DNA of 64,000 nt from Tribonema minus (lineage: Eukaryota > Sar > Xanthophyceae > Tribonematales > Tribonemataceae). The stretch covers positions 358,971-422,970 of the forward strand of contig JAFCMP010000042.1 of NCBI GenBank assembly GCA_017506865.1, in the 5' to 3' direction. A model generated the notes under the pieces. That model was not told where the DNA came from, made no database searches, and was given only the letters and a program-made list of their open reading frames with translations. This document shows, piece after piece, positions 12,101 through 21,500 of this stretch (its first letter is position 1; the number at the start of each line of letters is the position of its first letter). Made by a program: the position numbers and the translations under genes.

Positions 12101-15100
12101 CTTTCTGTTGTAGGGCGCCGCGAGGGGGTCCAAGGCTCACCGAGCCCCAGATATTAGCAGGTCCTGCGCATCCGGTCTGAGGGCATTCAGCAGCGCGTGT
12201 GCTGTGTGAGCACGCTGCAGCTGGTGTCGCCAATCGCGCACCAACTGCTGGCCAATGCGTCAGAGGACATGATCTCAGTGCTGTCATGGTTTCAAACAGT
12301 GCCCAGTCATGGCACCTATGGCTATGCCAGCATGAATCCTGCACATTGGCGGAGCTGCACGCCAACTTTGCGAAGCGGAGGCAATCACGATGGAAACAAA
12401 AGAGGTCACAGCGTTCAAGGCTTGGCAACAGCAAAGCGCAAGTGCCAGTGGTGACGCTCCCGCGAGCGCACAGCTCAGCGCGCGCTGGCGCGCAGCACAT
12501 CACATTCATGCTGTCCTCGCAGCCGCACAAGCGACGTGTGCTGTCTGCGCACAGGGCTCCGCCCAGTCGCGCCGCTCCCGCCATGCGATGCTGGCATCAC
12601 TGCCTGAGCGTTGCTATGCAGTGGTGACGCGCCCGCTCAACCCTCTGACGTCATTGTTGCAGCCACACACACATTGTGCACTTGCATGCAGAGGTCGAAA
12701 CAGTGACCAGCCGCTCAGCTGTGACTGAGCAACACTGCAACCGCTTGCCGAGCGTGGCTGCGCAGCCCTGCTGAGCAGCTCTGTGAGCTGAGCGCCGCTC
12801 GGCAAACGTGACTCAGCCTCACTATGACCGCTAGCTGAGCATGCTGCGTAGCCCGGACTGAGCACCACTTGTTGAGCGTGGCTGTGCAGCCCTGACTTGT
12901 TGAGCATGGCTGTGCAGCCGTGACTGAACGTTATTGCGACCGCGTGATGAGAGCCGCTGTGCAGTCCTTGCTGAGCATCACTGTGACCGCTTGCTGAAAC
13001 TTGCTGCGCAGTCCCACGTCGTCGGACTCCGAGTCCCGCAGCCCGCGCAAGCGCGCCCTCTGCAAGGAGCAGAAGGCCATCAAGGTGAGGGGACTTCACA
13101 CGTTGCACTTCAAGTGCGTCGACCGCACCCATGGCAAGTGCGTCGGCCGCAGCCATGGCGGTTTCAGCCAGTACCAGCCGGAAACTCCACTGTGAACACG
13201 CTCCGAGCTTCCATGATGGTTGCTTCAGCCAATGCTGCGCAGGCGGCGGACCTCACACATCTCAGACAGGCATAACCCCTGCGTACCGCTGACCGCTCTC
13301 ATGTCAGCGTTCAACGGCGTTAGGCCGCCTTCAAAAGTGCACGACATCCGCAACACTATTGCTGCAGTGCTGCGTGGCCCTAGAAGTGTAAGTTTTTTTG
13401 TGGAGATGGTTGCGCAGATTGCCGCTCTGATGACCCCTGCTGTGCATATGCTTTAGCACCCAGTAAACAGAGGGAAAGTGTGACTTTAGAGCAGGCTCCA
13501 GAATGATGCTTCACCTGGGTTACTTGATGCGTATTAACATCGTGTGCACACATTGCTGAATCATCAGAGCGCACCTCGAGGAATCCCGATGACAATTGGT
13601 GCAGAGTTTCAGTGCCCGCACTCATCGCCTTATCCCCGCACCCGCCCTGACATGTCGCTACACGCGCGTGCCGTGCGCAGCACAGACTCGTGTGAATTTC
13701 TGTGCGCATTTCCACGCGCGCCGCTATGTCTGTCGCCATTCGCTCTACGAAGAGTGCTGTCCGTCACCATTTGCCGTGCATGCAGTACTTCGACAGAGAA
13801 TGCGCGTGCAATTGGTGTAATTTAGCGACGCGCATGCTCTTGAACACCACACTGCGCCACGCGTCTGTTTGAGCTCGTAGCGGTGTTGCCGTCTTGCCCA
13901 ATTCGCTTTGAACGAAGGCTGTGCATGGTTTGACGCATGCGCATCGACGGCAATTCCACATCATCAGTGTGCACAAAAATGGTACACGTCTGCAGTGCAA
14001 GGCCGTTCAAGAATCTCGTGGCAGCACGTGTTCACCTGAGCTGCCAGTGGCACCATCAATCTTCTCCATCTTCTCACCACTTTCTATCGCTGCCTGTGCC
14101 ATCCGTCACGTGCGCAGGCGGTTCGCAGCATGGCTCAGGACATCGGCAGGCGCGCCAAGATGCAGGACTGGCAGGTATGTATGTATGGGCAGGCATGTAA
14201 CAGGCGTACAGATTTTGCACGACGCAATGCATTGCGTTTGCGCCGCGTGTGACTGCACACCAAGACCATCGCCTCCCCCTCCTCGTGCCCCCTGCTGGTT
14301 CCTGGTTTTTGCCTTCTTTTTGTGCCAAAAGTTGCCAAAACTCTGAGCCCGAGGAGCAGGCTTATAATTACCACTGCTGTGTGGAGTCAGTGGACTGCGA
14401 GGTGCTGCAGCACTTGGATTGTGCTGGAGGTAGTGCGCAAGTGTCGCGGGGTGCATGCTAACAATACATACACAGCGCTTACATGGGAGTCCCAGGAACA
14501 CTGCCAATGACGGCAGCACTCAGTTTGGCTGCTGTTGATGAAAGGGTATCGAGACGCTGCAGCTTCAGTTGCTCTTCGAATCTGTTCATTGGCTGCACCG
14601 ATCCACTTCAGGCAGTACATAGAAAGCACGCCAAAAGTGTCGGAATCCTTGGCTTGCCCCCCCCCCCCCCCCCCCCCCCCTCCCCCCGCCTTCTGACACG
14701 CCGCTCATCAACATGGGGTTCTGATGCGGCAACACATCTGCAGCGGCAGCGAAAGCGCTCGCTAACTGTTAATCGTCAGCGGCTTTGTCAACAACTGCAA
14801 ACCGTCACCCTGCAGACCACCCGTCAACACACACGCTGCATTTGGCCCTGTTGCTGACAGGGTGTCGAGGCGCTGGTGCTGGTTTTCGCCTGTAGTCCTT
14901 CCGGCATTCGAGGCGCCGCCCGTAAATATGGTTGTGATGGGGCGACTCACTTGCGACGAAAGCACTCGCCTAATTTCCGTTGATGACAGCTTTGTCAACA
15001 GTGCGAACCGTCACCTTGAACGAACCAGCTGTCGACAACCACGCTGCATCCAACCTCTTTGCTGGCAGGGTGTCGAGGCGCTGCTGCTGGAGCTAGAAGG

Positions 15101-17014
15101 CCGGAGCGATGTCGGATGCAGCGTACTGCAGGCCACAAGCATCGGCAAGACGGTGAAGAAGCTGCGTGCAGGTCAGCAAACAGCAGCAGTGATCATTCGA
15201 TGATCTGTTATCAGTCAATACTATCAATACCTTCGACCAGAACTTCGATTGGATCCGATAGTATCGGTTAGAAATGACCGAAACGGAAAATGGGATGAAA
15301 TTTCCATTTAACCTACTATACTCACATACATGGTCACAATGTCACCTTGTGACCCCAGTGTGAGAGTTCAACGCACTGACAAACGAAACAGAAAACTTCG
15401 CGGACAAATTGTGTTTGAACCCTGTTAATATGACCGAAACACAAAAACGGAACCGATCATAGTTTCGGTTTCCATTTTTCCGTACATAGTTTCGGATTCC
15501 GTTTTCTGTGTTTGATTCACACGGAAAACAAAAAACAAAACTAAATGGAAACCGCAATGCCTGTAGGGCCAAAACACAGAAACCCAAGAAAAAAGAATCC
15601 TTCTCAAACATTCCATTTCTCACCTCTATCCGATGCGACACAATGTCGACAGTGTTGAGCCAGCTTGTCCCGTGGCAAAGAAGAACACACCGTCCCCTCC
15701 CCCTCTTCTATTCCTTGGAAGAAGAAATGTACAGTAGAGCGGGCAGCCACGGCAACGCACCACGAAACTGACAGCGCCGCTTGCATGCTCATGCCTGGCG
15801 TGCTTCCATTGCACCTAGGTTTGCTTGGGGTTAGGAAGGTGAGGGTTAGGGTTAGTCAGAGTGGCCGGCATGCAACAAATGTCGGGGGGGCGCGCATTGG
15901 AATGCTCTCAGCATGACATTGTTGCGGATGCACCTGACACAAGAGGTCAAGTCTCACCCCAATCGCCAAGGCCAGACGCCTGCCTGGAAGAGGCGTGCGC
16001 AAGGTGCTGGTTCGCTTCTCACATCATGTTTGTCCACATCATGAGGTCGGCGCAAGACTGGCAGTGTGGCAACCGTGCAATGGGAGATCATCAGAAACTT
16101 AATTCCTCATGGAAACGAATCAAAAGTTCGTAGAGCTAGTAGTCTACATTCTTAGTTCTTAACTTACACATCGACCCTAAATGAAGCTCCAAGAGCTGAA
16201 ATTGTGCAGAGCAAAAAATTATAGGCAGCACAGCGTGTGTGATGTGACCCATGGTAAATAATTGCGGTGTGAATGTAGCGGGCCCGGCCGTGGATGTGTG
16301 TTTGCTACTGCACTCGCTGGCTTATGGCGTTAACGTCCAGCGAAGGGCTACAGCTCTGCCCGCCCTTGCGCAGCGGTGGTCAACCTCATGACCAGAGCTC
16401 GACCCACCGATTCCATGCGATGGGAAGAAGCGCAAAAATCAACAACGTTACTACCTCACAGGCGCAACCTTATGCCCGTCACCACTTCGCCGCGTGTTCG
16501 ATTCCACGCGACGTGAGGCTTGGGGTTGTCACTACCTTACATACCCACCCGTATGCCCACCACCCCATCACCCCCTAGGGCATGTTCAAATATGGGCGCA
16601 GCGCAGGCGGCGCGGCGCCTCCTCGAGCGCTGACGCGAGCGGTTTCGGCCACACTGTCTGGTCGGCACAGCCCAAGTCTTTTTCGTGCGCACCTGGCTTA
16701 CGAGCGCATATTTCACCCTCTTTCGGTGCTAATCACCCCCCTCCCCCCCCCCCCCTCTGTGCGCATCGCCCCCGCTCTCGCAGCCTTGCATCTGCGCATG
16801 GCCTCAAGTGACACCAAACAAATCATTGGTTCTCGCTCACAGCATGAGGACGCCCAGTTTCCGCACACCGCAAACCTTTCTAACCCTATGCCCGACGGCA
16901 TTGCCCATACCCCCCTTTGCCGCAGTTGCGGATCTGGGCGTGGCGGAGGCCGCGCGGCGCCTTGTCGAGCGCTGGCGCGAACTGGTCTCGGCCATGCTAT
17001 CGCATCCGCCGTGA
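109..17014 (+). CDS. Multi-exon unrecognised protein with C-terminal TFIIS N-terminal-like (LW) domain; 5' end not resolved
   Basis: Fourteen exons, phases consistent: 109-147, 1230-1280, 3870-4055, 5071-5169, 6211-6267, 6810-6854, 7235-7300, 9739-9780, 11518-11564, 11862-11960, 13012-13084, 14118-14174, 15069-15171 and 16926-17014 (TGA), about 350 residues. The start lies left of the window or was not recognised. The middle exons carry motifs such as HVILTLNSWGELRL, DVHLVGQFIE, LRVFGAADSDPLIQ, FLLQAQEEDGSWD and YHATMVGIQ. The Q-x-x-DGSW pattern recalls alpha/alpha-toroid (prenyltransferase/terpene-cyclase-like) repeats, but I cannot name the family. A Ser/Arg/Lys-rich linker (SDSESRSPRKR) follows. 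The last exons give GVEALLLELEG, TSIGKTVKKLRA and AARRLVERWRELV, the helical pattern and IGK-x-VxxL signature of TFIIS/IWS1-type LW domains, which dock nuclear transcription-elongation factors. A nuclear, transcription-linked role is inferred. The first two exons are the least certain. Confidence 0.62.
308..420 (+). repeat. Copy of the exon-1 donor-side intron sequence
   Basis: The sequence just after the donor at 147 (GCGCGCCTGGTCAGCCTACT, then GAGTACTCG motifs and CCGCCACACAGCTCTGT) recurs here with small changes. It is a direct duplication of about 90 bp at a spacing of roughly 155 bp. It fits the junction-duplication pattern seen in the rest of the window. Confidence 0.6.
2750..3576 (+). 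mobile_element. hAT-superfamily transposon, internally deleted, with perfect 8-bp target duplication
   Basis: The element begins TAGGGATGTGC (2750-2760) and ends with the exact inverse GCACATCCCTA (3566-3576). AGCGTATA recurs a few bases inside both ends, so the inverted repeat is about 20 bp and imperfect. The flanks are AACATGAC at 2742-2749 and again at 3577-3584, the 8-bp target duplication typical of hAT elements. Ends are rich in CGTATA/TATACG motifs, plausible transposase-binding repeats. At 827 bp it is too short for a full transposase and keeps only a C-terminal fragment. It is inserted inside a decayed exon copy. Confidence 0.93.
2978..3295 (+). pseudogene. hAT transposase C-terminal dimerisation domain fragment
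   Basis: This 105-residue open frame lies inside the 2750-3576 element. It contains NWWAMRGALSFPHMAKVAVK followed by MLSFHVTSCATERNWSLWG and a GRNRL segment. The W-W...P-x-x-A-x-x-A-x-x-x-L...S-x-x-x-E-R-x-F/W-S pattern is the hAT C-terminal (hATC) dimerisation region. The RNase H-like catalytic core and BED zinc finger are absent, so it is non-autonomous. It could still be translated as a fragment. Confidence 0.85.
4100..4805 (+). repeat. Tandem decaying copies of the 3' end and donor of exon 3870-4055
   Basis: The exon end encoding CGYEDVFRWLRALRPYRGPR through EYMDQ, with its GTGCGTGAA donor, is repeated downstream at about 4110-4180, 4261-4342, 4422-4502, 4582-4662 and 4730-4800. The unit is about 160 bp and includes an intron piece (GAGAGTACATGCCTGGTACAGTGAAC). 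The last copy is the most diverged (CGYEDACWWLRV). The copies retain GT donors and so are decoy splice sites. Confidence 0.88.
5260..5365 (+). repeat. Dispersed ~110-bp repeat family, copy 1
   Basis: Shared core: TCTCGCTCAGGGCGC, then AGCCCAGATG, an ATC/GTC-x-A-x-CTTGC stretch, and AGTGTCTCAAT-like right end. Further copies are at 7058-7168, 35837-35949, 56255-56364 and, inverted, 46354-46468. No terminal inverted repeat or target duplication is obvious. It could be a SINE fragment or a short MITE. Confidence 0.6.
6380..6451 (+). tRNA. tRNA-Ala (anticodon UGC)
   Basis: The 72-nt sequence folds as a standard cloverleaf. The acceptor is GGGGTTA/TAACTCC. The D-arm region is TGGTGTAGTGGTTATCAC. 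The anticodon stem is AATCG/CGATT with loop TTTGCAA, giving anticodon TGC. The T-arm is GTGGG-TTCGAGC-CCCAC. The acceptor has a G3-U70 wobble pair, the main identity element of alanine tRNAs. A T-rich run (GTTTTTTT) follows as a Pol III terminator. There is no encoded CCA, as usual for eukaryotes. It lies in an intron of the 109-17014 gene, same strand. Confidence 0.93.
7058..7168 (+). repeat. Dispersed ~110-bp repeat family, copy 2
   Basis: ATTCTCGCTCAGGGCGC is followed by ATCCCAGATG and CAGTCTGAAAGTGTCTCGATG. It is most similar to the 35837-35949 copy, with which it shares both ends. It sits in an intron of the first gene. Confidence 0.65.
7630..8423. mobile_element. hAT-like non-autonomous transposon with perfect 8-bp target duplication
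   Basis: The left end TAGGGTTGCAAAA (7630-7642) is matched exactly by TTTTGCAACCCTA at the right end (8411-8423). The flanks are CACAAGTG at 7622-7629 and 8424-8431. Both ends carry repeated AAATACG/CGTATTT subterminal motifs, typical of hAT transposase-binding sites. I see no convincing transposase. The longest internal frames look like noise, apart from a short CPHC...H stretch near 8170 that could be a zinc-finger remnant. The interior includes two CCATCCATCGG repeats and degenerate GGGTTAG tracts. Confidence 0.88.
8797..8838. repeat. Interstitial telomere-like repeat (CCCTAA)n
   Basis: Seven near-perfect CCCTAA units with one variant (AACCTAA), in an intron. This is among the longest of the many telomere-like tracts in the window. 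Confidence 0.9.
9101..9222. repeat. Inverted repeat, ~22-bp arms
   Basis: GCTCAAAAAGCTTATCTTGAG near 9101 pairs with GCTCAAGATAAGCCTTTTTG near 9200. A further partial copy (GCTCAAAAATGCTCATCTTG) sits between them. It lies in an AT-rich stretch (8990-9230) and may be a foldback-element remnant. Confidence 0.6.
11281..11420. repeat. Long near-perfect palindrome plus an extra arm copy
   Basis: The left arm, about 39 bp from 11281, contains CAATGCAACGCATTTCGACC and TGTACGA. It is the inverse of the right arm ending near 11380, with one mismatch and a spacer of about 23 bp. The spacer itself holds another ATTTCGACCTGTACGAT. A further right-arm copy follows at about 11390-11420. The RNA would form a strong hairpin in the intron before exon 11518-11564. 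Confidence 0.85.
16600..16662 (+). repeat. Decayed copy of the terminal exon start (contains a stop)
   Basis: The GCGCGGCGCCTCCTCGAGCG tract matches the real exon segment encoding AARRLVERW at 16956-16985. The Trp codon TGG is TGA here, so the copy cannot be used in frame. It lies upstream of the real exon. Confidence 0.75.
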
Positions 17015-18545
17015 CGCGCGCGCTACGTTCGCGCGGCGGCGTGCGCATGCCCCGTGACTCCGGAGCTCCTGTTCGCGGGGCAGCGCGCACACGGCCCGCA
17101 AAGTCCCGCTTGCATTCCTGGAAACAGCGCTGCAATGGCTGACGCGCACAGCAGCAGCAGCAGCAGCAGCAGCAGCGCTCTGTTGGTGCGCATCCGTTGC
17201 GGTGCGTACGCAGCAGATGCGCTGTGACATCACGCTTGCGTCCCCTGTACGTGCGCCGCGATGGCGGACGCACGCACACTGGCAGCCGCAGCAGCAGTGC
17301 TCAGTGGGGATGCCGTGCTGAGCCGTGTTGCTGCTGCCATCGGCGGAGCAAGGCCCCGCACCGCCATGCAGTTTGTTTGTGATTGACCTTGTCACATTGT
17401 GGAGCGTTACTGGTGCGCCAGCTCCTGGGTTACAAGGACAGTCGCTGTCATGCCACCTTTGTGCTAATTGCTTGATGTGCTGCGGGGTGGGCGCAAGTTG
17501 AGCGCAGTTTTGCGCAGCGTTAGGTGCGTAATAGTTTCTGCGCACGCTCAGTCTGAAGCAGGCGAATGAGAGATGAGCTCTTTTCCTCATTCTGTGCGTG
17601 TTGAAGTTTCTCATTGGTGGGTTTGTGATGATCGTCGCTTCTTTCCTGTCAATCTGCCGTTGCCATCGTGTTCTTGACTGTTTCAATTGCAACGGTCATG
17701 AATGTGACCGATTGCATAGACATATCGGTTTCGGTTGAACTGCAGTGATGTCACTGCGGTCACACAATGTTGGTGGCCCTGCGTTTGATCACACTGTGTG
17801 CGTTGTCAAGCAGGCCACCGTAGTACAGCCAGCTAACACGGAACGAGAAAACACCCACCCACCCACGCCTATGTTTTCGTCAAGAATAGGTGCGGGGGGA
17901 GGAGCGGGGAAGGGGGGGGTTCTTCTTGGAGTCGGCGACCGGGCTCAAGGACCCCTCCGGCTCACGCCGGGGGGTCGGATCCTAGGGGCGGCAGGGGTTT
18001 GGGTTAGGGTATACCGGCGCGCCCAAACCCCCCCTCCCCCTCCATACATAATGCCAATATCTTGACTACAGTATACTACAGCACCTTGTTGCTCTTCTGT
18101 CTGTCTGTTTCTTGGCTGGGCATGCTTTGCATGACATCATGTATGCAATCCTGACTCGTGTACGAAAAAGTTGGCATCTGCACCTCTTTGCCTTAGGACA
18201 ACCTGAGTTCATGTAACAGTTGCAGTTGCCGGTGGTGTCTTGTAGGCTTGGTTGGATCTCTGAGCACCGACACAGGTAATGTCTCTGAACCCTGGTTGAA
18301 AAGCACCCATCAGTGGCTATCTCTGCAACGTTTACAGGGCACATACGCAACCCTTAGAGATCTTGGCAGGATGGTGTGTGCGCAGTTTTCCGTGATGTGA
18401 TGCATCATGTAGCCCTGACTATCTCCAGTAGTCGCAGGCATGCTTATGTTCACATATATATGATTTCTCGCTCGGAACAACTGCTTGTGATAGGCAAGCA
18501 GACATCAGCAGCGGAGCGGAGCGGCGAAGCTCGGGCCAGATTAGC
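17015..18545. other. Intergenic region between the LW-domain gene and the next plus-strand gene
   Basis: No gene supported. It holds a (CAG)n tract at 17146-17177, short GGGTTAGGGT telomere-like sequence near 18000 and G/C homopolymer runs. The promoter of the downstream gene must lie here, but I see no clear core element. Confidence 0.6.
17146..17177. repeat. (CAG)n trinucleotide repeat
   Basis: About ten CAG units in non-coding sequence just downstream of the first gene's stop codon. Confidence 0.9.
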
Positions 18546-21500
18546 ATGCCCAGAGGCGAAAGCAAATGGGATGGGGAGGAGAAGGGTGGGGAAGAAAAGG
18601 GTGGCGAGGAGAAAGGCGATGGAGCTGCCGTCGAAATAGAGCTGACAAGTCTGGATGTCTCTCCCAACAATTGCCCTGTCGCTGAGGTGAGCCTTGCTAC
18701 AGCTACCTACACAGGTGGGATGTGTGATTCGATTATACTGGGCACATAACATAGTCATGACATTTTCATACCGTTTGATGCAGCATGTGTGCAGCGGTTG
18801 CAACTGCGATCACTTGCAGCAATTTGAGTCACCAGCATCACGCACCCAAAAAGCACTATTAGTCCTACTGCTGCTGCCACGGAGGTGCAGTACATGCGGC
18901 CGTCACATCACCACAGCCTCATCTTCCACAAAGTCATTTCAATATAAAACACAACATCATTAGATATCTCCGATGGCATCGAAAATGTTCAATAAGTGAT
19001 TCTATGTCGAGTCCTGGTATTGTACAATGTTCGTGGTACTGTTCTCGCCCAGTCGCTACGGTATTACCCATGCAATGCGCACAAACTCTCTGTGATGGAA
19101 GGCATTGCCGTTCTCGGTGCTCCACGCATCTTCAGTGCGCACAAAATTGCCGCGAGCGTACGGCGTCGCATTCTCGCTGCTGGCGTCCACCCACGGTCTC
19201 CCTGGAGTACTAGTCCTAACCCTAACCCTAAAACTAACCCTAACACCAATGCTTTTATACAAACAAAGGTGCCGTGAGCCTGCTCATTCTTCCGTACGGA
19301 CGCGCTGTCTGCCTGATACACAAGCAAAGACTCAACAGCGCATACGGACACAAGCTGCGTTAGTGTTGCACTGCTCCGTATGCGACCATGATGACGTGGT
19401 GACGCTCAATGGCGCGTGCCCAAACGACTTGTTGGCGACGCCGCCAGAGCAGGGGCTTGCAGCCGCAGTTTTGCGCGCGCGGCGCTTGACCTAGGTTAGG
19501 GCTACATGGTGAATGGGCGTAAGGCAGGGGTGAACGCATTGGTCACGGTGTTTTCCGGCGCGATGATACGAGCCGCCTCTTAGGGTTAGGGTTAGATCTA
19601 GGGTTAGGTGCCTGTGCACAAGCGCGACCTGCAGACCGCCTGCCGAAACATCCTGCGGATTGCGCAATGCAGAGTTCAGCCCCCCCGCGTGACAATGCTG
19701 CTGCGAGTCGTTTTTTCTGCGACGGCTCAAAGACCGTCCTCTGCGCTAAGAAGCGCCATGTCTCAGTACCCGGCACGCCCTCCGCAAGCAGGTCTTGCGC
19801 TAGCCATTACGCTCTGCCTGACCTGGACACAACGCGGTGTTGTCACGTCTGGTGCCGCGCTCCGAGGGCTACTTGTGAGTCCCGAGACACTCTCGGCACT
19901 GCAAGCGGCTGATTGCACCACCCAGTCAGCTCCGCTTGACCTGGCCCTAACCCTAACCCTAGCCCTACATCTTGTCGCCATGTCGTATGTCCCTGGAGAG
20001 TGCCGCTGCTCAGAGGGCTACTTGTGAGTCCTCATAAACTTCCAGCGCTTTTCATCGCTGGGCGCTGCCACACCCTGTTGCCACCGAAACTCTTTACCTT
20101 TTGAAACAAAATACACAGTCGTTCCGACGCTCATCGCGTGTTTGTCCTGAGAGCACCGCGCCTCTCTATTTGATGTCACCAACTCGACTTCAATCGCATG
20201 CGCATCGACTGCTGAGGCGACTCCGCCTCTGTTAACCTTTTCCTAGGAGACTGATATCATCCTGATTCCAATCGCATGCGCATTGACTGCGCGCGCAGGG
20301 CCTGGACTTGAAGATGGGCTTCACGCTGAGCGCGCCGCTGCAGCACGCCGTGTGGAGCGTCAAGGTGGGTGTCTTGCCTCGCACCGCACAACTTCAAACG
20401 GCAAGGTGGCGACCCGCGCATGGTGGGCCTACTTCTGCTGACTTCAAGTCACGTCCGCAACAGACCCTGTGAAATTGTCTGCCTTTGCGCGCTCGCTGTG
20501 GGGGTCCCCAAGCATTCAGCTGCAAGATATGCTAGGTGACGGAGTATGAAACCTACATACCCTACTTGCATGTGTATGCATACCTACACAGGTTCTCACC
20601 ACAGTGGAGTTACTCTTGTTAGTCCACCATGTACTGGTCCAGCACCAGTTCAGCACCATTCCGACCCTGCGTCAGGACTGTTTCTCCACTTGCACAAGCA
20701 TCTACATAATAATCACTTCTTTGCAACTCCAGCCTGCCCTGGTCTAGTGCTGTTCTGCACTTTGCATTGGGTCCACCTTGGGTGTCCTATTCTGCCACGG
20801 TGTTTAGTTTCGTCACTAGGCATTGAAGAACTGATGGACATGCACATCGTGTTTACAAACTTGGTGAAGGCGTTAGCCATGCTCACAGCAGTCAAGCACG
20901 CAGTCTGAGTCTTGCGCCGATGCCCTCTGTCTCTCCGCCTCAAAACAGTTTGTGGTCGACTCTGTGAATGCCAGACACGTCATCGAGCTCGGGAACACGG
21001 AGCCCGAAAACCTTTCAGCAGGGCCTTCGCGAGTGCACTTCAGCGTAAGTCTTGCGCCTGCGCTCCTGTGGCGGTGTGACAAAAACCCTTGCAGTGGTGA
21101 CACAGTATTCTTGTGTTGAAGTACATTGTTGTGTCAGGCGCACGCCAAATCAGTATTGCAGTGTTGACGTACCGTGATATGTGTCGAAGTACAGGACTGC
21201 ATTGAACTTTCATGTGCGCCGGTGCAACCATGCGTCCTGCGCCTGCATTTTTTTGGAGCGTCGTCGTCAACGCACTTCAAATGCTGATGTCGACGCAAAC
21301 AGCGTCGGAGTGTTGGAGTTGTGTACACCCATGTGGCGCGCTTCTCCGATAAAGTTCCACTGGGAACGCCCTACTGGGACCTACATACATGAGCGCACAT
21401 CGACACAAGTCCGTCGCCAGCATACCCGGCGCTGTTGTCAATGATGTCAACAGTACCTCGGCGGCAGTTTCCAGTCGGTCCACACGGCGATTGACCACAC

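Noticed and set aside
12158-12460. Possible extra exon of the first gene starting VLRIRSEGIQQRV
   Set aside because: Joining it to the preceding exon gives an in-frame stop, while joining 11960 to 13012 keeps the phase.
15190-15640. AT-rich ACGGAAA/TTTCCGT-rich stretch as a transposon
   Set aside because: Inverted motifs are present, but I could not find matching ends with a target duplication.
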